Below, one piece after another: positions 1-12,981 of a DNA stretch of 64,000 nt. The notes beneath the pieces are model-generated. The model did not search any database and had not been told where the DNA came from. It was given only the letters and a program-made list of their open reading frames with translations. The stretch is from Lomentospora prolificans (taxonomy: Eukaryota > Ascomycota > Sordariomycetes > Microascales > Microascaceae), in the NCBI GenBank assembly GCA_029532625.1, contig JARFXM010000009.1, positions 1,674,001 to 1,738,000 of the forward strand, written 5' to 3'. Numbering within the stretch: position 1 is the stretch's first letter; every line of letters begins with the position of its first letter. Position numbers and translations under genes: made by a program.

Positions 1-38
1 CGAGCAAGAATGTAGGGTTCTGTTGATAATATACACAC

Positions 39-173
39 CTCGCCATTGTCCAGTTGGAAAGTGAGTGTTGCTTTGGGACCATTAATGGTCTTGCTTGTGA
101 GCTCAGAGGCCACCCAACCCTCAGTTGGATCGGGCTGCCATGCCCTGGTCCCAACATCATAACTATGCGCCAT
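39..173 (-). CDS. Class V myosin heavy chain, first exon (partial, gene continues off the left edge)
   Basis: The exon starts at the ATG at 173 and reads MAHSYDVGTRAWQP..., then DPTEGWVASELTSK, ending QLDNGE at a GTGTGT splice donor (33-38). It is 45 codons long. This is the SH3-like N-terminal subdomain that opens fungal class V myosins (Myo2/MyoE type), the actin motors that carry secretory vesicles and organelles to the hyphal tip; the ELTSKTINGPK strand fits that fold. The motor, IQ and cargo-binding domains must lie beyond the left edge. The assignment is from recognised N-terminal similarity only. Confidence 0.8.
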
Positions 174-1323
174 GGGGTAGAGCTACCGGCAACCGCGTAG
201 ACGGAGGCACAGCTTTCTAGTTACAGCGACGTATGGCTATTGCTAGAAGCCAAGGAATCATTGGTGAACCGCGTGATGAACCTAGCTGGCTGACGAAGAC
301 GTCTTCTCTTTTCCGAGATGCAGACGCACCGAGCTCCCAAGAAAAATAGCGCTTTCGAGAATCTGTCTTTCCAAGACGTGCCCAGCTGGAGACTATCGTT
401 TGCACTGGTCTCGGGGATGAATGGATTTAGCTAACTTCGGGATGAATGAAACGTAAGGTAGATGCTTACCAGAATGGTAGCGGTTGTTGGACAGGGGAAC
501 TGATTCGCTATGGCGGAAAGGGAAGTAAGCTTTGTGCTAGAAAGATACAACCACTCGGATTAGCTGTATCCCACGGATCCAAACGCGAGTCCTATTGATG
601 GAAGACTCTTTCGTTTACTCTTCAACCGTTGTAGAAGGGGAAAGGAGAGGGAGAGGGAGAGGCAGAAAAAAAAGTACTCTGGTATAAAACAACTTGAGCT
701 GGGGTGGTTAATTGGATGACTGGAAAGGGGCGCCGACGCACTGACTATAGGTCCTCCCACGCGTCTGCATATCCTCGCCGACAGATTGGTGTTTCGCTTA
801 ATCTAAGCAAGGCCCGAAAAACGAAAACTGGCCTACAAGGGTAGTCCCCCCCCCCCCCCCCCCCCCAAAGACGCAACTCATTTGCATTCTCTTAATTGCA
901 TACAGTGTATTTTGCATGTAATGGAAGATTGTTGCATTACGCCATTCCGCTACGCGCCATGTAATTTCCGTGTATTGATAGATTTCACTCACGACACAAC
1001 ATTGAGGCCAGGCGATCACCGGTGCACTTCACTGTCCAGTCGGAAACAAGGTTGCTTGCCTTTTCAACCCTCGCGCGGGGAAACAGCCAAATCTCCATGG
1101 CATTGTGCGAGACACGCAGCCATGTGCCGTAGGCCTAGCGAATTTACCACCGACTTATCTCGTGTATTATCAAAATCGAGCTCAATGCCTTTGCCCTCTG
1201 TCTGTCGTTCATAGTGATATTATCAGAGTGCTCCGACTCCATTATGACGACCTGAATTGTTCCCAGTATTGCCTGAATTTAACTAGCTTTCTGTCATAGA
1301 AATCCCGGCATAGCAAAGAATAT
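174..1323. other. Intergenic: myosin V promoter side and 3' flank of the phosphoglycerate dehydrogenase gene
   Basis: About 1.15 kb. It serves as the upstream region of the myosin gene (minus) and the downstream region of the dehydrogenase gene (minus). It carries a 21-nt C tract (846-866). Open frames here are short, and I recognise no protein in them. Confidence 0.6.
846..866. repeat. Poly-C homopolymer, 21 nt
   Basis: An uninterrupted run of 21 C in intergenic DNA. The length is likely to be unreliable in sequencing. Confidence 0.95.
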
Positions 1324-3259
1324 TTAATACAAAATCCTGGTAAGAATGCGTGCTAGATGATGATCGTTGGTTAGCTAGCATGTGGTCGCGTGAGGTTCGG
1401 AAGGCACATACAGCTCAGAGAGTCAAGTTGTTCCGAGATCTCTTTCAGATCATCGGCCTTAACATCGCTAATGTCGGCCATGAGATACGCCGTCTAGATA
1501 TTCCCAGAATTAGACCCAGCTACTCAGCAGCAGCATGCTACCGTGTCACCAGAAGTAAAACGAACCTCGCCTTTGCTGTCGCTAATCTGCTTGTCGACGT
1601 TGTGGTTGCCCAAGATTGCATTGACTAGTCCCGGCTGGTCAACATCTCGTAGTCCAGTGCTAGGTTGGTGTACTTACCTTTCCTCAATACACCGGGGACG
1701 TTGTGGTGAATGTAGATGACCTGACGTAGAAAGCAATCGTAAGCTTTTGAACCCATGCACTAACTGGACTCAGAAAACAAGAATTTGATCGTACTCGGGC
1801 ATGGTCAGGCTCGTCAGATGTCAAAGACCTCAGATTTGCCTCGGGGAGGTTCACGCTTCCAAGCGTGGTCCCTTCGTTGATATATCGAACAAGAGCCTCG
1901 CCAACTGAACATCACCAACCTCGTTAGCGGGGAAATTGTCTTTAACACTAGGCTCCGAGGAACAGAGATCATTGCACCGTAGGGTAAATGTGAGTGAGCG
2001 GTCGGGTCGGGTCATCTGGCGACTGTAAGGTTACCTTCTACACCAATTGCCCGTTGGGCCTCCTCGGTGCTTCCACCGATATGAGGAGTAAGAATGAGGT
2101 TGTTCAGGGCACGCAGTTGCTCGCCCCACTGGTTTAGGCTATTATTGAAATACTCGCCATTCGCCGCAGGTTCATTTGGGTATACGTCAAGTGCGGCACC
2201 AGCAATGTGGCCAGACGACATGGCATCGATAAGAGCGGGAATATCAACGACGGTCCCTCGGCTGGCGTTGATAAGGTACGCGCCTGCCTTCATCTTCGCA
2301 AACTGGGCACTAGAGATCATATTTCTCGTCTCGGGAAGGTCCGGCACGTGGAGAGTCACGAAATCGGCCTCTGATAGAAGCGCGTCTAGGCTGGGGACCT
2401 GCTGCGCCATACCCAGCGCCATTAGACTGACAACATCATAATAAATCACCTTCATGCCCATGGCCTCAGCCAAGACGGACAGTTGTGAACCTATATGGCC
2501 GTATCCAATGATACCTTCCAAGACATCAAGACTGGTCAGGCCAAAAACACTAACAGGTCAGGATGATAGAGTAGGAACGTACCCAAGGTTTTCCCCCTAA
2601 CCTCCCAACAGTTCTGACTGACCTTGTTCCAGAATCCACGGTGCAACTCCATAGAGCGATCACACAGCTGGCGGGCCAAGGAAATGATCTCCGCAATAAC
2701 CAACTCAGCCACGCTGCGAGAGTTCGCGAACGGTGAGTTGAAAACAGCAATGCCCTGCTTAGCAGCATAGTCTAAGTCAACTTGGTTTGTTCCAATGCAG
2801 AAGCAGCCTACAACAAGGAGGTTTTTTGCTTCACGGAGGACGGTCTCGGTAAGCCTCGTTTTGGATCGAATGCCAATGACGTGAACGTCACTATTATATC
2901 GTCTTAGTACGGGTGAGAAGGGGGGAGGGACTCCCTAGGGTGAGGGTCGCTGCGTCGAGGTCTACTCACCGAATCTTCTCTATGAGCTCGGCTTCTGGGA
3001 GGGATGTTTTAAGAGCTTCGACTTGATAACCCTGGGCGGTGAGAATGTCCCTGCCAGTCTGGTTGACGTTCTCTAAAAGGAGAATCTTGATATTTTGAGA
3101 ATTGAATGGTGTCAATTGCTTCAATGGTCTCCCACTGAAGTTGGCTCCCATTGAGCCGACAGGGGGGGAGTTGAAGCTCATTGTTGGAGAATTCGAGTAG
3201 CTCAGGCTGTAGGAAACCCGGCGGGTAGCCTCAATATCTTGTGCAGGAGTGGAAGCCAT
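1324..3259 (-). CDS. D-3-phosphoglycerate dehydrogenase (first step of serine synthesis)
   Basis: Oxidises 3-phosphoglycerate to 3-phosphohydroxypyruvate with NAD+ in the cytosol (Ser3/Ser33 family). The ATG at 3259 opens MASTPAQDIEATRRVS and a fungal N-terminal extension, followed by the catalytic domain start (KILLLENVNQTGRDILTAQG). The Rossmann segment has GIIGYGHIGSQLSVLAEAMG, the catalytic region has INASRGTVVD, AALDVYPNEP and the HIGGSTEEAQ active-site histidine. A C-terminal ACT domain follows (VIYIHHNVPGVL, GNHNVDKQ, TAYLMADISDV). The gene has several introns. The final one (1353-1411, GTATGT donor, GCTAACC branch) joins to a 29-nt last exon coding RILTRILY, the tail usual in fungal orthologs. 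Reading through that intron instead gives an atypical tail, so I prefer the spliced form. Internal exon limits between 1640 and 2970 are approximate. Confidence 0.92.
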
Positions 3260-4459
3260 GATATTCTGTTGGTAGGCTTTGCGCTTTCCCACGCAGGTAC
3301 AGTACGAGTGTCACAAAAACTTTCGTTACTGCTGTTGGGATGCTGGCATAAGCGGACGATATGGAAGGAATTGGCACCTGAAAAAAAAAAAAAAAAAGGA
3401 AAGAAAGTGAAGAAACTAACGATAAAATAAAAATACACGCAGTTTCGTTTGATGGGGACACTTGGAGCAGAGAGGGAGTGAAAAAAACGGTTGAGTCATA
3501 AAACGCTGATGCAATCGATACTCTGGAGCCGGTTGCGCTATGTCGAGACTTCTGCTCCTTTTAATAGTTGCTACACTGGTTTTGGATAGCGCTGACCTTT
3601 GAGCAATTGGAACGGTTGACTGCTCCCTATATTCCTTTACAAATTCTGATGTTCCTTTTCAGAGAAATGTAGACGGGTAAAAGCACCTGGACGAATAATC
3701 CCATCATGCTCTGGAGGCCAAGGTATTGGGAAAGCCGGAAGTTACACATAACTGTGGGAAGCTTGGAGTATTTGGTACATTCACACACGAACCCCACCAC
3801 CCCACCACCCCTCATTTATGCTAGAAAAAATTTGTCCAGGACGTCAGGTCCGTAAGTGCGCGCCTTGTCTATGCGCAGCTTCTCGCCTGGAGCCAAAAGG
3901 CGTCTTACAGGACTCGGTCGCTCAAGAGCCGCTAGTTTGCTACTGGAGAGGCACAGAATTAGCTGGTCATAGTTAAGGAATTTCAGAGGTAGAAGTTAGA
4001 ATGAGATCAATTTCAGGGTTTGGATACGAATCCTAGTAGCTCCTATCGTATCTTTCCGGTGTGGCACGGGATGCGCTCTAATATAGTTGTAGTATCCGAG
4101 GTCGACACCTTCCACGGCGTGAGTTGTAGTAGCATGTGCTGGTATTAGGAGGGTGAGTCTATAAGCGACTCGGGACTATATGGGGCAAGCCGACTTGAGC
4201 CATCATGCTAATTGGGCAGTGTTGCACGATTCTACAGAGGTTCAAGGGGATCAAACTGTACACGACGAGATGAAGTTGATGAATTATGCCTGCTACCGAC
4301 CGGGCATTGCCCTACTCCTTGACTTTACCTCGGAATGGTGCAGGTAGCGCGTGATGATGGCTACTCTCAAACAATTTGCACATGGTTTCCAACCATGATG
4401 TTCTTCTTTTCTGTCCAGTGAACGAGCAGTCAGGCGTATGAAGCTATGGGCCGGTCCAT
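3260..4459. other. Intergenic: phosphoglycerate dehydrogenase promoter region
   Basis: A 1.2 kb spacer between two minus-strand genes. It contains an A17 tract (3381-3397) about 120 nt upstream of the dehydrogenase ATG. No coding signal is recognised. Confidence 0.6.
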
Positions 4460-5993
4460 TCAGCTCTGCTTGCACTCCGCTGCCTCCTTGTTTGGTTTAC
4501 CAGCGTCATCCTGTACCTCGTTAGCATAGGTAATAAACACATAGTATCGAAGCTAATCTTACCTCATCGTCAGAATCATCTTCATCGTCCTGGTCGTCGC
4601 TTAGATCATCTTCGTCGTCGTCGTCGTCGTCATCATCATACTGGATGCCCTCTAGATCCTCATCGTCCATCTCCTCGTATTGGAGAGCCTCCCCAGTAAA
4701 CCAGTCGATGGCACGGGGGATCAGCTTCTCTTTGATATCCTCGCCGAGCTGGTAGTCCAATTCTAGCCGAATCTCAATATCCGGATCGGCATCTTCATCG
4801 TCTTCATCTGGGGCGACAGGAGGAGAGAAGAAGTTGAAGAATGATTCTGTCGGAACAGTTTTCTTAACCACACGAGTCTGCTTGGTATCTATTGAAAACT
4901 GGAGTTAGTCGAACGCATCTGGTTGCTGGTGCTGTTCTAAAAGCTTACTTTTGTTTCGCTGCTTCTTGCTCTCTGTGCGTACTGTTAAATCCTTGCCAAC
5001 CTTCCAGTCGATCTTGTCGCCTTCGGCGTGGTCGTAAATAAAGTCGCCACCATACCCGCTCTCGGTCTGGTAGAAATAAGTCTTCGTAATCGTCTGATTC
5101 GTGAAGAAATCGTTCTCCGAGAACTCGAAGATGAGCCGGAATCCGGGCTTATCGAGATACTCCATCCGGATATCCACAAGGTGCTTAAGAGCCGCTTCGT
5201 CCCGGTCTGTTATCATTTCCGCAAGGGAGATCTGATTCTTCATAGCGGATAGCCAGAACTCGGGGATTCCAGAAACCGCCTCAGAAGCGGAATCAGACGG
5301 CTTCTCAGCCTGCTTAGGGGCCTGCTCGGGGCTCTCGTCATCTTCTTCGGTCTTTTCACCCTGTTTGACTTCCTCCTCGGATGGCTCCGCCTTGCCGTTG
5401 ACGATTTGAGCCCTCTTTTCATACAAGGGTGTGAACTTTGCGAAGTACTTCTTTTCCAGCTGCAAAACCTCCTCTTGGAACTCCGCCTCAAGCTTAGCGT
5501 GCTCTGTTTGGATTCCCTTAAGGCCGGCTACACGGCGGCGAACAGAGGGGGGAAGAGACTCGATGTAGCCCGAGGATCGACCGACCAGACTTCCCAGGCG
5601 TCCTTGGATCATTTGGATAATTCTTGGGTCTTGGGCAAAAATTGAGGCAGCCGCGCGGTCGAGATCCTCTGCCCAACGAAAGTAGAATTAGCGATAAACA
5701 GGGCGGTCAGCTGCGGGGGTAAACATCTGGAAAACTCACCTTCCTTAATGCTAGCTACACCCGGCTGCTGGGCATGTGACGAGATCGGTGCATTGTTGGC
5801 AGGAGTATTCTGCGGCGTCCTAGATAAGGGTTGCACGATGTTTAGTCGCAATACTACTGTCGTGGGCCGAGGTGGCGAGGGGAAACAAAGTGCAGCAGCC
5901 CCAAGCAAGTTGAGGGGGTCATATGGCGGGTTTGAAAAGAACCTACGGTGCAGTGCCTGATTCTGGGCGCTTATTGGGGATGGGCTCAGCCAT
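4460..5993 (-). CDS. NAP1: Nucleosome assembly protein 1 (histone chaperone)
   Basis: Binds H2A-H2B, shuttles histones and assembles nucleosomes. The ATG at 5993 gives MAEPIPNKRPESGTAP, then a GTAGGT intron. A second short exon (TPQNTPANNAPISS) leads through another intron into the body. The NAP fold is clear: coiled-coil segment KLEAEFQEEVLQLEKKYFAK, then IPEFWLSAMKNQISLAEMI, PGFRLIFEFSENDFFTN and the ESFFNFFSPP signature. An acidic tail follows with runs of D and E. After a last intron the protein ends GKPNKEAAECKQS, matching the conserved ECKQS tail of yeast Nap1, which supports the splicing. The length is roughly 420 residues, normal for the family. The start lies 1.27 kb from the divergent P5 ATPase start, so the two probably share a promoter region. 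Confidence 0.95.
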
Positions 5994-7265
5994 GTTGGTG
6001 AATGTTGCTGAACGAAATATTTCGGTGTTGGCGGGGGAAGGATGAAGGTGGAGGAAGGAAGATTAGATGACCGGGACTATTTGGGGTGCGAGGTGATAGA
6101 TTTTTACAAATAGTAATATTAACTACGAAGTAGGCAAGGTGGGCTTTTTCTCCGGTCAGGTACTGTCAACGAAATGGGCAGTTGAGCCTATGGAGGCGAA
6201 GTTTGAATCAGTTTTAGCTTCCAACCAGTAAGACTTCGGGGGGCGCCAAATTCAGCTTCTTCGAGGCCCTTTGGCCACCTCTGTCTCGCTCCACACTCTG
6301 CGTCGTCAGGTTGAAAGAAACTCCAAGCTTTCTAAACTAAACATATTATCCCGCCACGCCGCCTCGAGGGATCCATGGATGGCGCCTGAAGTTGGTGAAT
6401 AGGGAAATAGTTACAAGCCAGTACAAGGGGAAACGGGGGAAACAAACTTGGCAGTGTTACTATTACGCGCTCGTACTCTTTTCAAAATCATCTTTTCTCT
6501 CTATATTCACTTTCCTTCTTTTCCTTTCAAGATATTGTCCTCGATTACTGTAGCTAGAGATTCGATCCAGAAGTGCCAAGTACCTGGAAAATCATTCTGT
6601 ACAGTCATCATCTACATATAATAAGTCGACGTAGATTGTTTCTAAGACCTTTACAAGTATTAATCGTCTTCACATCTGGGTTATCCAGGGACTGACGGAG
6701 CGGTGAAGGGAAAACAACCACGATAAGGCCAAGATCAGTAGATAGGTGAGAATGTGCTATTATCAAGGGCAATTCTACCATTTCCTGACCAGAATCCGAC
6801 CCAATTCTGTTAGCTTAGGTCTATCCTTGGGGAACTGAGGAGATTTCCTATGCCTCAGCACCAGATGTACCCATGTCAGGGCTCTTGCACTAACTCGCCA
6901 GGCCCCATTATGTAATTCTCGGATACATGTATATGTATATAGTGAGACTAACATGCCAGCTCTTCCGTCATGACGATTGACGATTTGAACCACAACGGAA
7001 TCAAGATCCTGAAGAGCAAGCGACGAGTAAGCGACCGAGCACGCGTGGAAATGGTCTTTCGCTATGAATTAGCCTTGGCTAATAAACGTTCGATTTAATT
7101 GCCTGTGCTATAGTAGTACAGATATCCCCGGATTCCTTACAACTTGTGGTCAACCGAGTATTCGTTGTTCCTCAAACAACACGGCGATGCACCACGGTTC
7201 CCGTCAACCCGTACAGATTTCCCGAGTCTCACGAGTCCGAGAGCGAGCCTGGGGTTAATTACAAT
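5994..7265. other. Bidirectional promoter region between NAP1 and the P5B ATPase
   Basis: 1.27 kb separating two divergent start codons. It is AT-richer than its flanks around 6100-6650, with a pyrimidine-rich stretch near 6480-6530. No recognisable gene is seen; leader exons are possible but cannot be placed. Confidence 0.55.
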
Positions 7266-10200
7266 ATGGACGCGAAACCCAGTTGCCGTCCCGTTTCCGG
7301 GCCCCCTGGCCGGGTTCAGGAAACTGGACCTCGCTCTCGTCGCAACTCGAACTTGAGTAACTCCAGCGTGTTCGAGGACGTTGAGATGGCACACGATGAG
7401 GTTTGACCCCTGCAGATATTTTTCTAAAAGAAAAGGAGAGTCGGGTGTGTTCTTACTGTTTTACCCTCCTAGTTATATGCTGGTCCTATCGCAGAAAGCC
7501 TTCCAACAAGCCTCTCTGCCTTCTCCCATCGGCGCTCGCGATCAGATTCTGTGGCGAGCTTTACGTATCATCTAGACGGAGAGGACGCTATCCTATCACC
7601 TCAGCTAGATGGTAGCTCGGATATCGAACGCTTCCGTATCAGTTATAGTGACGAGGATGACGGTGATTCGATCAATTTCGTCGTGGATGATGACGAAGGC
7701 ATCGAGCGTTTTAGTTCCACCCGCCGACGATCATCAACACTGTCTAGGAGCTCTGTCCATGCCCGATTGCTTCGCCAGGCCAGCGTCAATTCGATTGGAT
7801 CTGGCCGAACAGCGCGCCGAATCAGCCAAAAAACGTATTTGATAAACGAGGACCTAACAATCGCGATAGCCGGCTTCGAAACTAGCCGGGCGGGCTATCT
7901 CATGTATCTTGGGTGGTGCATTTTTACCTTGGGATTGGGATACCTGTTCTTCCGGTGGCTACCGCGCTGGTACGTCCGCCTAGTTGGCCGCCCGAGCCCT
8001 CTTGGTCGTTGTAGTTGGGTTGTTGTTGAGGTATGTCATCATTCTGAGAGCTTCCTAGACCCAATTATTAACCATGGAGTGTAATGAGACGAATAGAACC
8101 AATGGGGAGAAATGACGATTCTTCAGATTGAAGATAGATCCTACGGACGGTCTTTGTCCACTGTTTTTGGTCACCCCGATAAGGGGATGTCGTTCGATGG
8201 TGATGATGACGATGACCCCATCCTACCCACACTTCGGACGCTTAATTATCGATATGTACGGCTATTCTTTCATCCTTTGCGGGATGTTTTCGTCCTTTTC
8301 CATGCTTGGAAGGACCCGGCTTGGGCTGACGTTCGTACCGCCCGCTCCGGAATCGATGCAGAGGAGCGAAGCATCCGCGAAACCGTGTTCGGATTGAATG
8401 TCATTGATATAGAACAGAAGTCGATTCCCAAACTTCTGGTCGATGAGGTATGGCTTGCAGAGATTTGAGAAAAAGGGCATCGGCTGATTCGGCTGCTCTA
8501 GGTGTTCCACCCGTTTTACGTCTTTCAGATTGCCAGCTTGGTCCTCTGGTCTTTAGACGAATATTACTACTACGCCGCTTGCATCTTTCTCATGTCCATT
8601 GGTAGTATAACCACCACCTTAATTGAGACACGAGCTGTAAGCTACCTGACGAATATCAGTCCTTCAATCAAGCTTGCTGACGACCGCTCACAAGACAATG
8701 CGGCGCCTTCGAGAGATATCCCGTTTCGAGTGCGACGTTCGCGTGCTAAGAAATGGTTTCTGTAAGTGGAAACTGGGACTCTTTGTGGCGTCGAGCCTTT
8801 GTTTACTGATAACCCTGTAGGGCGTTATATCTCCTCTGCCGATATGGTTCCGGGAGATGTGTACGAAGTCAGCGACCCAGCGCTCGTACAGTTCCCGGCG
8901 GATAGTGTCTTGCTAAGTGGCGATTGTATTGTGAATGAAAGTATGCTCACAGGTATGAACACTTAAGATTTTGCTCCCCACATGTTACTAGATTCAAGAA
9001 TGACGGATTCTGTATAGGCGAGTCGGTTCCAGTCTCAAAATTCCCCGCCACCGGTGATATGCTACGCCAATTGGACCTCGCAGCTTCAACCATGACGCCT
9101 GCGATGGCTAGACACTTTCTGTTTTGTGGTACAAGGATCATCCGTGCTCGGCGGCCCCAAGAAGACTTTGGTGGAGAAGCCGTTGCGCTTGGGCTTGTGG
9201 TGCGGACTGGCTTCAACACAACCAAGGGTGCCTTGGTTCGTTCGATGCTTTTTCCTAAACCCTCGGGTTTCAAGTTCTATAGGGACTCCTTCCGGTATAT
9301 CAGCGTAATGGCTATCGTTGCCCTCTTCGGCTTCATTGCTTCGCTGGTCAATTTCGTACGACTACGGGTTGAGTGGCACGAAGTGATCATACGTGCCCTG
9401 GATCTTGTCACTATCGTCGTTCCCCCAGCTCTCCCCGCAACCCTCGCCATCGGGACAAATTTTGCAATCTCTCGATTGAAGCAGAAACAAATTTTCTGTA
9501 TAAGTCCTCAGCGAGTCAATGTGGGCGGAAAGTTGGACATCATGTGTTTTGACAAGACGGGGACCCTGACCGAGGATGGACTGGATGTCCTTGGTGTGCG
9601 GGTCACATCGCGCGAACAACAGAGGTTTTGTGACACAGTATCACGACCTGAGCATTTGGCTAAGTTAGCTCTTCAGCATGAACGGGGTGACGCATCTCAC
9701 CTAGGCTATCGCTCTGCTCTTTTCACAATGGCGACGTGTCATTCGCTTCGATCTGTTGACGGCGAACTTGTTGGCGACCCTCTTGACCTTAAAATGTTTG
9801 ATTTTACGGGCTGGACCTTTGAAGAGGGCGATCAGGGTACCGGTAATCATGATGAAGACGAGCAGGGTGGTATCTCGCCTTCTATTGCGAGACCTCCACA
9901 ACACCTTTCCGCCACACCAAGTAACACCTCCGACGTACGATCTCAGTCCCATATATCGTTCTATTGTCTGTATGGTCCCTAACGTATAAACTAGGCATCC
10001 ATCGAGCTCGGAGTTCTAAAATCTTTTGAGTTCGTACCTCAGCTTCGGCGGACGAGTGTAATTGTCAGACACTTTGGGAAACAGAGCGGCGACATATACG
10101 TCAAGGGCGCACCGGAGTGTCTGAAAGAAATTTGCCAGGCGGAGACTTGTATGTTCCGTTCACTCTCCTATTTCCCAAAAACAGAAGAAACGAAGTATGC

Positions 10201-12327
10201 CGAGTTTCGCAAGCTGACCTGACCGCTTCTCCAGTTCCTCAAGATTATGATGACCTTCTCTCTTACTATACCCACCAGGGATATAGGGTTATTGGCTGCG
10301 CCACAAGGCATATACCTCGGCTAAGCTGGGTTAAAGCTCAAAAGATGGCGAGAGAGGAAGCGGAATCTGATCTTGTGTTCATTGGCTTCATCATTTTCGA
10401 GAACAAACTGAAACCTACGACTTCTGCAGTGCTATCGGAGATACGAGACGCGGATATACCTACGGTCATGGTAACAGGAGATAACATACTGACAGCCATT
10501 AGTGTTGCTCGTAAAAGTGGACTCATGGACAAGAATGCCCCCTGCTTCGTTCCGAGGTTCCTCGAGGGTAAGCAACCCCCAAAGGCGGCCTCCACTCTCT
10601 CCGTCCACTTAGGTACGATATCCGTCGTCACTAACCCAATTCATTTATGCCGGGGTACCATAGGCTCCCCCCAAGATCCTCAAGCACGTCTTCAATGGGA
10701 GAGCATTGACGACAGCCAGCATCGACTGGATAGCCAGACTCTAGCAGTGAGTATTCCTTGCCTTTGGCCCTAGGAGCATGCAACGCGCTAATTGCCGTAA
10801 CCTCTCATAGCCGTGTCTTTTGCCTCCTCAAATAGATGCTTCATTACCGTACGATATTATGAATATCAGGAACTACTCAATAGCCGTGAGCGGGGAAGTA
10901 TTTCGATGGGTAGTAGATTTCGCGCCGTCGTTGGTCTTACAACGCGTATGTACTCTTCCAGTACCTCGCCGTTTGTTTGGAAGTGACTAATATGACGATG
11001 AGCAGCTCCTCGTGAAAGGCAGAGTATACGCTCGGATGTCGCCTGATGAAAAGCACGAGCTTGTCGAGAAGCTTCAGAGTATCGGTTATTCTTGCGGCTT
11101 CTGTGGTGATGGCGCGAATGACTGTGGCGCACTCAAGGCGGCAGATGTCGGAATTTCCCTTTCCGAAGCTGAAGCGTCGGTCGCAGCGCCTTTCACATCC
11201 AGGGTTTTCGACATCCGCTGCGTGCCCGAGATTATTCGGTCTGTATCCTCTTGCCATTGCATTAGGCCCCGCTGTAATCTCCTCCCCTTTTTGACTTTGG
11301 TTCGAGCTAACTTATCATCTTGTAGCGAGGGCCGAGCATCACTGGTTACCAGCTTTAGCTGCTTCAAATACATGAGTTTGTACTCCGCGATCCAGTTCAC
11401 TTCCGTGAGCTTCCTCTACGCATCCGCCTCCAATTTGGGCGATTTCCAGGTCCGTAGACTCGTATCTCATAGTTCACTTGGTTTCTCTCTCGGCAGGGTC
11501 GTTAACCAAAACCAACAGTTTCTTTTCATCGATCTTTTCTTAATTTTACCCATCGCTATTTTCAGTAGGGTCACCACATCTTCTATCGCGATGCACACGA
11601 TGTTAATTCTTGACTGTATTAGTGAGCTGGGGCCAGCCCCATTCTACTCTTTGCAAAAAGCGGCCGACAGCCAATCTGGTCTCTAGAAAGGTGCTTGTTC
11701 CTCTTTTAGGCCACATGGCTCTGTCCATTGCTGTGCAATCGGCGGCTTATCTTGCTGTGAAGAGGCAGCCATGGTAAGTGTCGTCGGGTGCCATTATTGT
11801 TGGAAAAGAAGTGCAACTCTAATAATAATGTTGTTCTTAGGTACATCCCCCCCAAGATAAAGCATAGGAAGTCTAACATAAAGAACTCGGAAAATACTGC
11901 GCTTTTCCTGGTCTCCTGCTTTGAATATATTCTCTCCGGCGTGGTACTCAACGCCGGGCCACCGTTTCGGCAACCAGCAAGGCAGAACTGTAAGACTCGT
12001 TATTCTCGATTTACATGAAAGTTAGGCTGCTAACGCTTGGCAGGGCCATTCATGGGCACTGTCTTTATAACCTTGTTGGTTACACTCTACATGATTTTGG
12101 GACCCGCTGCTCCCATGAAGAGACTGATGGAGCTCACAAAAACCAGGTGGGACTTCCAGTTGTATATGATATTCCTTGGCGCCCTCTATATCCTCTTCGC
12201 CTGGGCGTTCGATAGGGTGCTCTTCCCACGGCTGGCGCGCTTGTTTGGAGCGTTAAAACTACGTATTTCCAACAGGCCGAAAAAGCGGAAGGAGTACAAA
12301 CTGATCCTTGAGAGTATGGCTGCGTAA
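7266..12327 (+). CDS. YPK9: P5B-type ATPase, Ypk9/ATP13A2-like (vacuolar/lysosomal polyamine-cation transporter)
   Basis: An integral P-type ATPase of the late endosome/vacuole. The PPALP motif in transmembrane segment 4 (near 9425) marks subclass P5B, known for polyamine export and heavy-metal tolerance. Also visible are the actuator loop (NESMLTGES split by an intron), the phosphorylation motif DKTGTLTE (near 9550), the nucleotide-domain KGAPE and the hinge GDGANDCGALKAADVGISLS (near 11110). The gene has many short introns. Apparent stops at about 8090, 8470, 8764, 9980 and 11684 all disappear when consensus introns are removed. For example, splicing restores TMRRLREISRFECDVRV and KKRPTANLVSRKVLVPLLG. 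I start at the ATG at 7266 (MDAKPSCRPVSG) because the open frame upstream has only a GTG. The first intron has a weak GTTTGA donor (7401-7472). The expected protein is about 1300 residues, ending LILESMAA. Confidence 0.93.
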
Positions 12328-12981
12328 CTCTCAACGGATGTATACAGAGTTTCAACGGCTGGCAGGTATCAATCACTTTGGCTAGTGCTACATCTAGCCC
12401 GGTTCCGCCTTGGACCAAACGCTCATGTACCATAGTCCAGATCTATGTAGAGCCGACCGGCCCCGTGCCTGTTGAATAGGCTGGATGAAGTTGGGCTTCT
12501 AAACCGCGTCTCCATGTTCTCGTCCTTCTTTCCTCAGCGCTACGCGTTTCAGCGCCCATGGAGCGCCGTGGAAAGTCCATCCCCACTAGGCGACCTGTGC
12601 CCGCTCACTGGGGTGCTCTGGGTCTATGACTTATTTCGAAAGACTCTATATCAAAAGCGCCGTACGTGGCCCCATACTGAGTGTAGCCCGCCTCTGGGTG
12701 AAAAACAAGACCATGGGAAGCCGTGTGCGATGTGACGTTTTGAAGCCAATAGACCTAGTTCGAGGATAATTCCCCCCAACTAAATACGTGATATTCTCAT
12801 TCACGAGGCTCCAAACTTTCCCGTTGTCCTAAGCTTTCGTTTGTACAAGTTAAATGTCATTGAATTCCACACCTCAGGCAGTGCATCTGACGATCACAGC
12901 CTGGCGTATCAAGCACTCTCCGAGTTCGGGGAAGGACAAGCTAAACGTCGATCTTCTCGTTCAAGAATGTCGCGTGGCATG
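12328..12981. other. Convergent intergenic region, P5B ATPase / UBC6
   Basis: Shared 3' flank of two converging genes. An open frame at 12472-12735 has no family resemblance and is treated as chance. Confidence 0.6.

Noticed and set aside
8600..11700. Apparent frame breaks and stops in the P5B ATPase, suggesting a pseudogene
   Set aside because: Each break lies inside a short GT-AG intron. Removing the introns restores conserved family sequence in phase.
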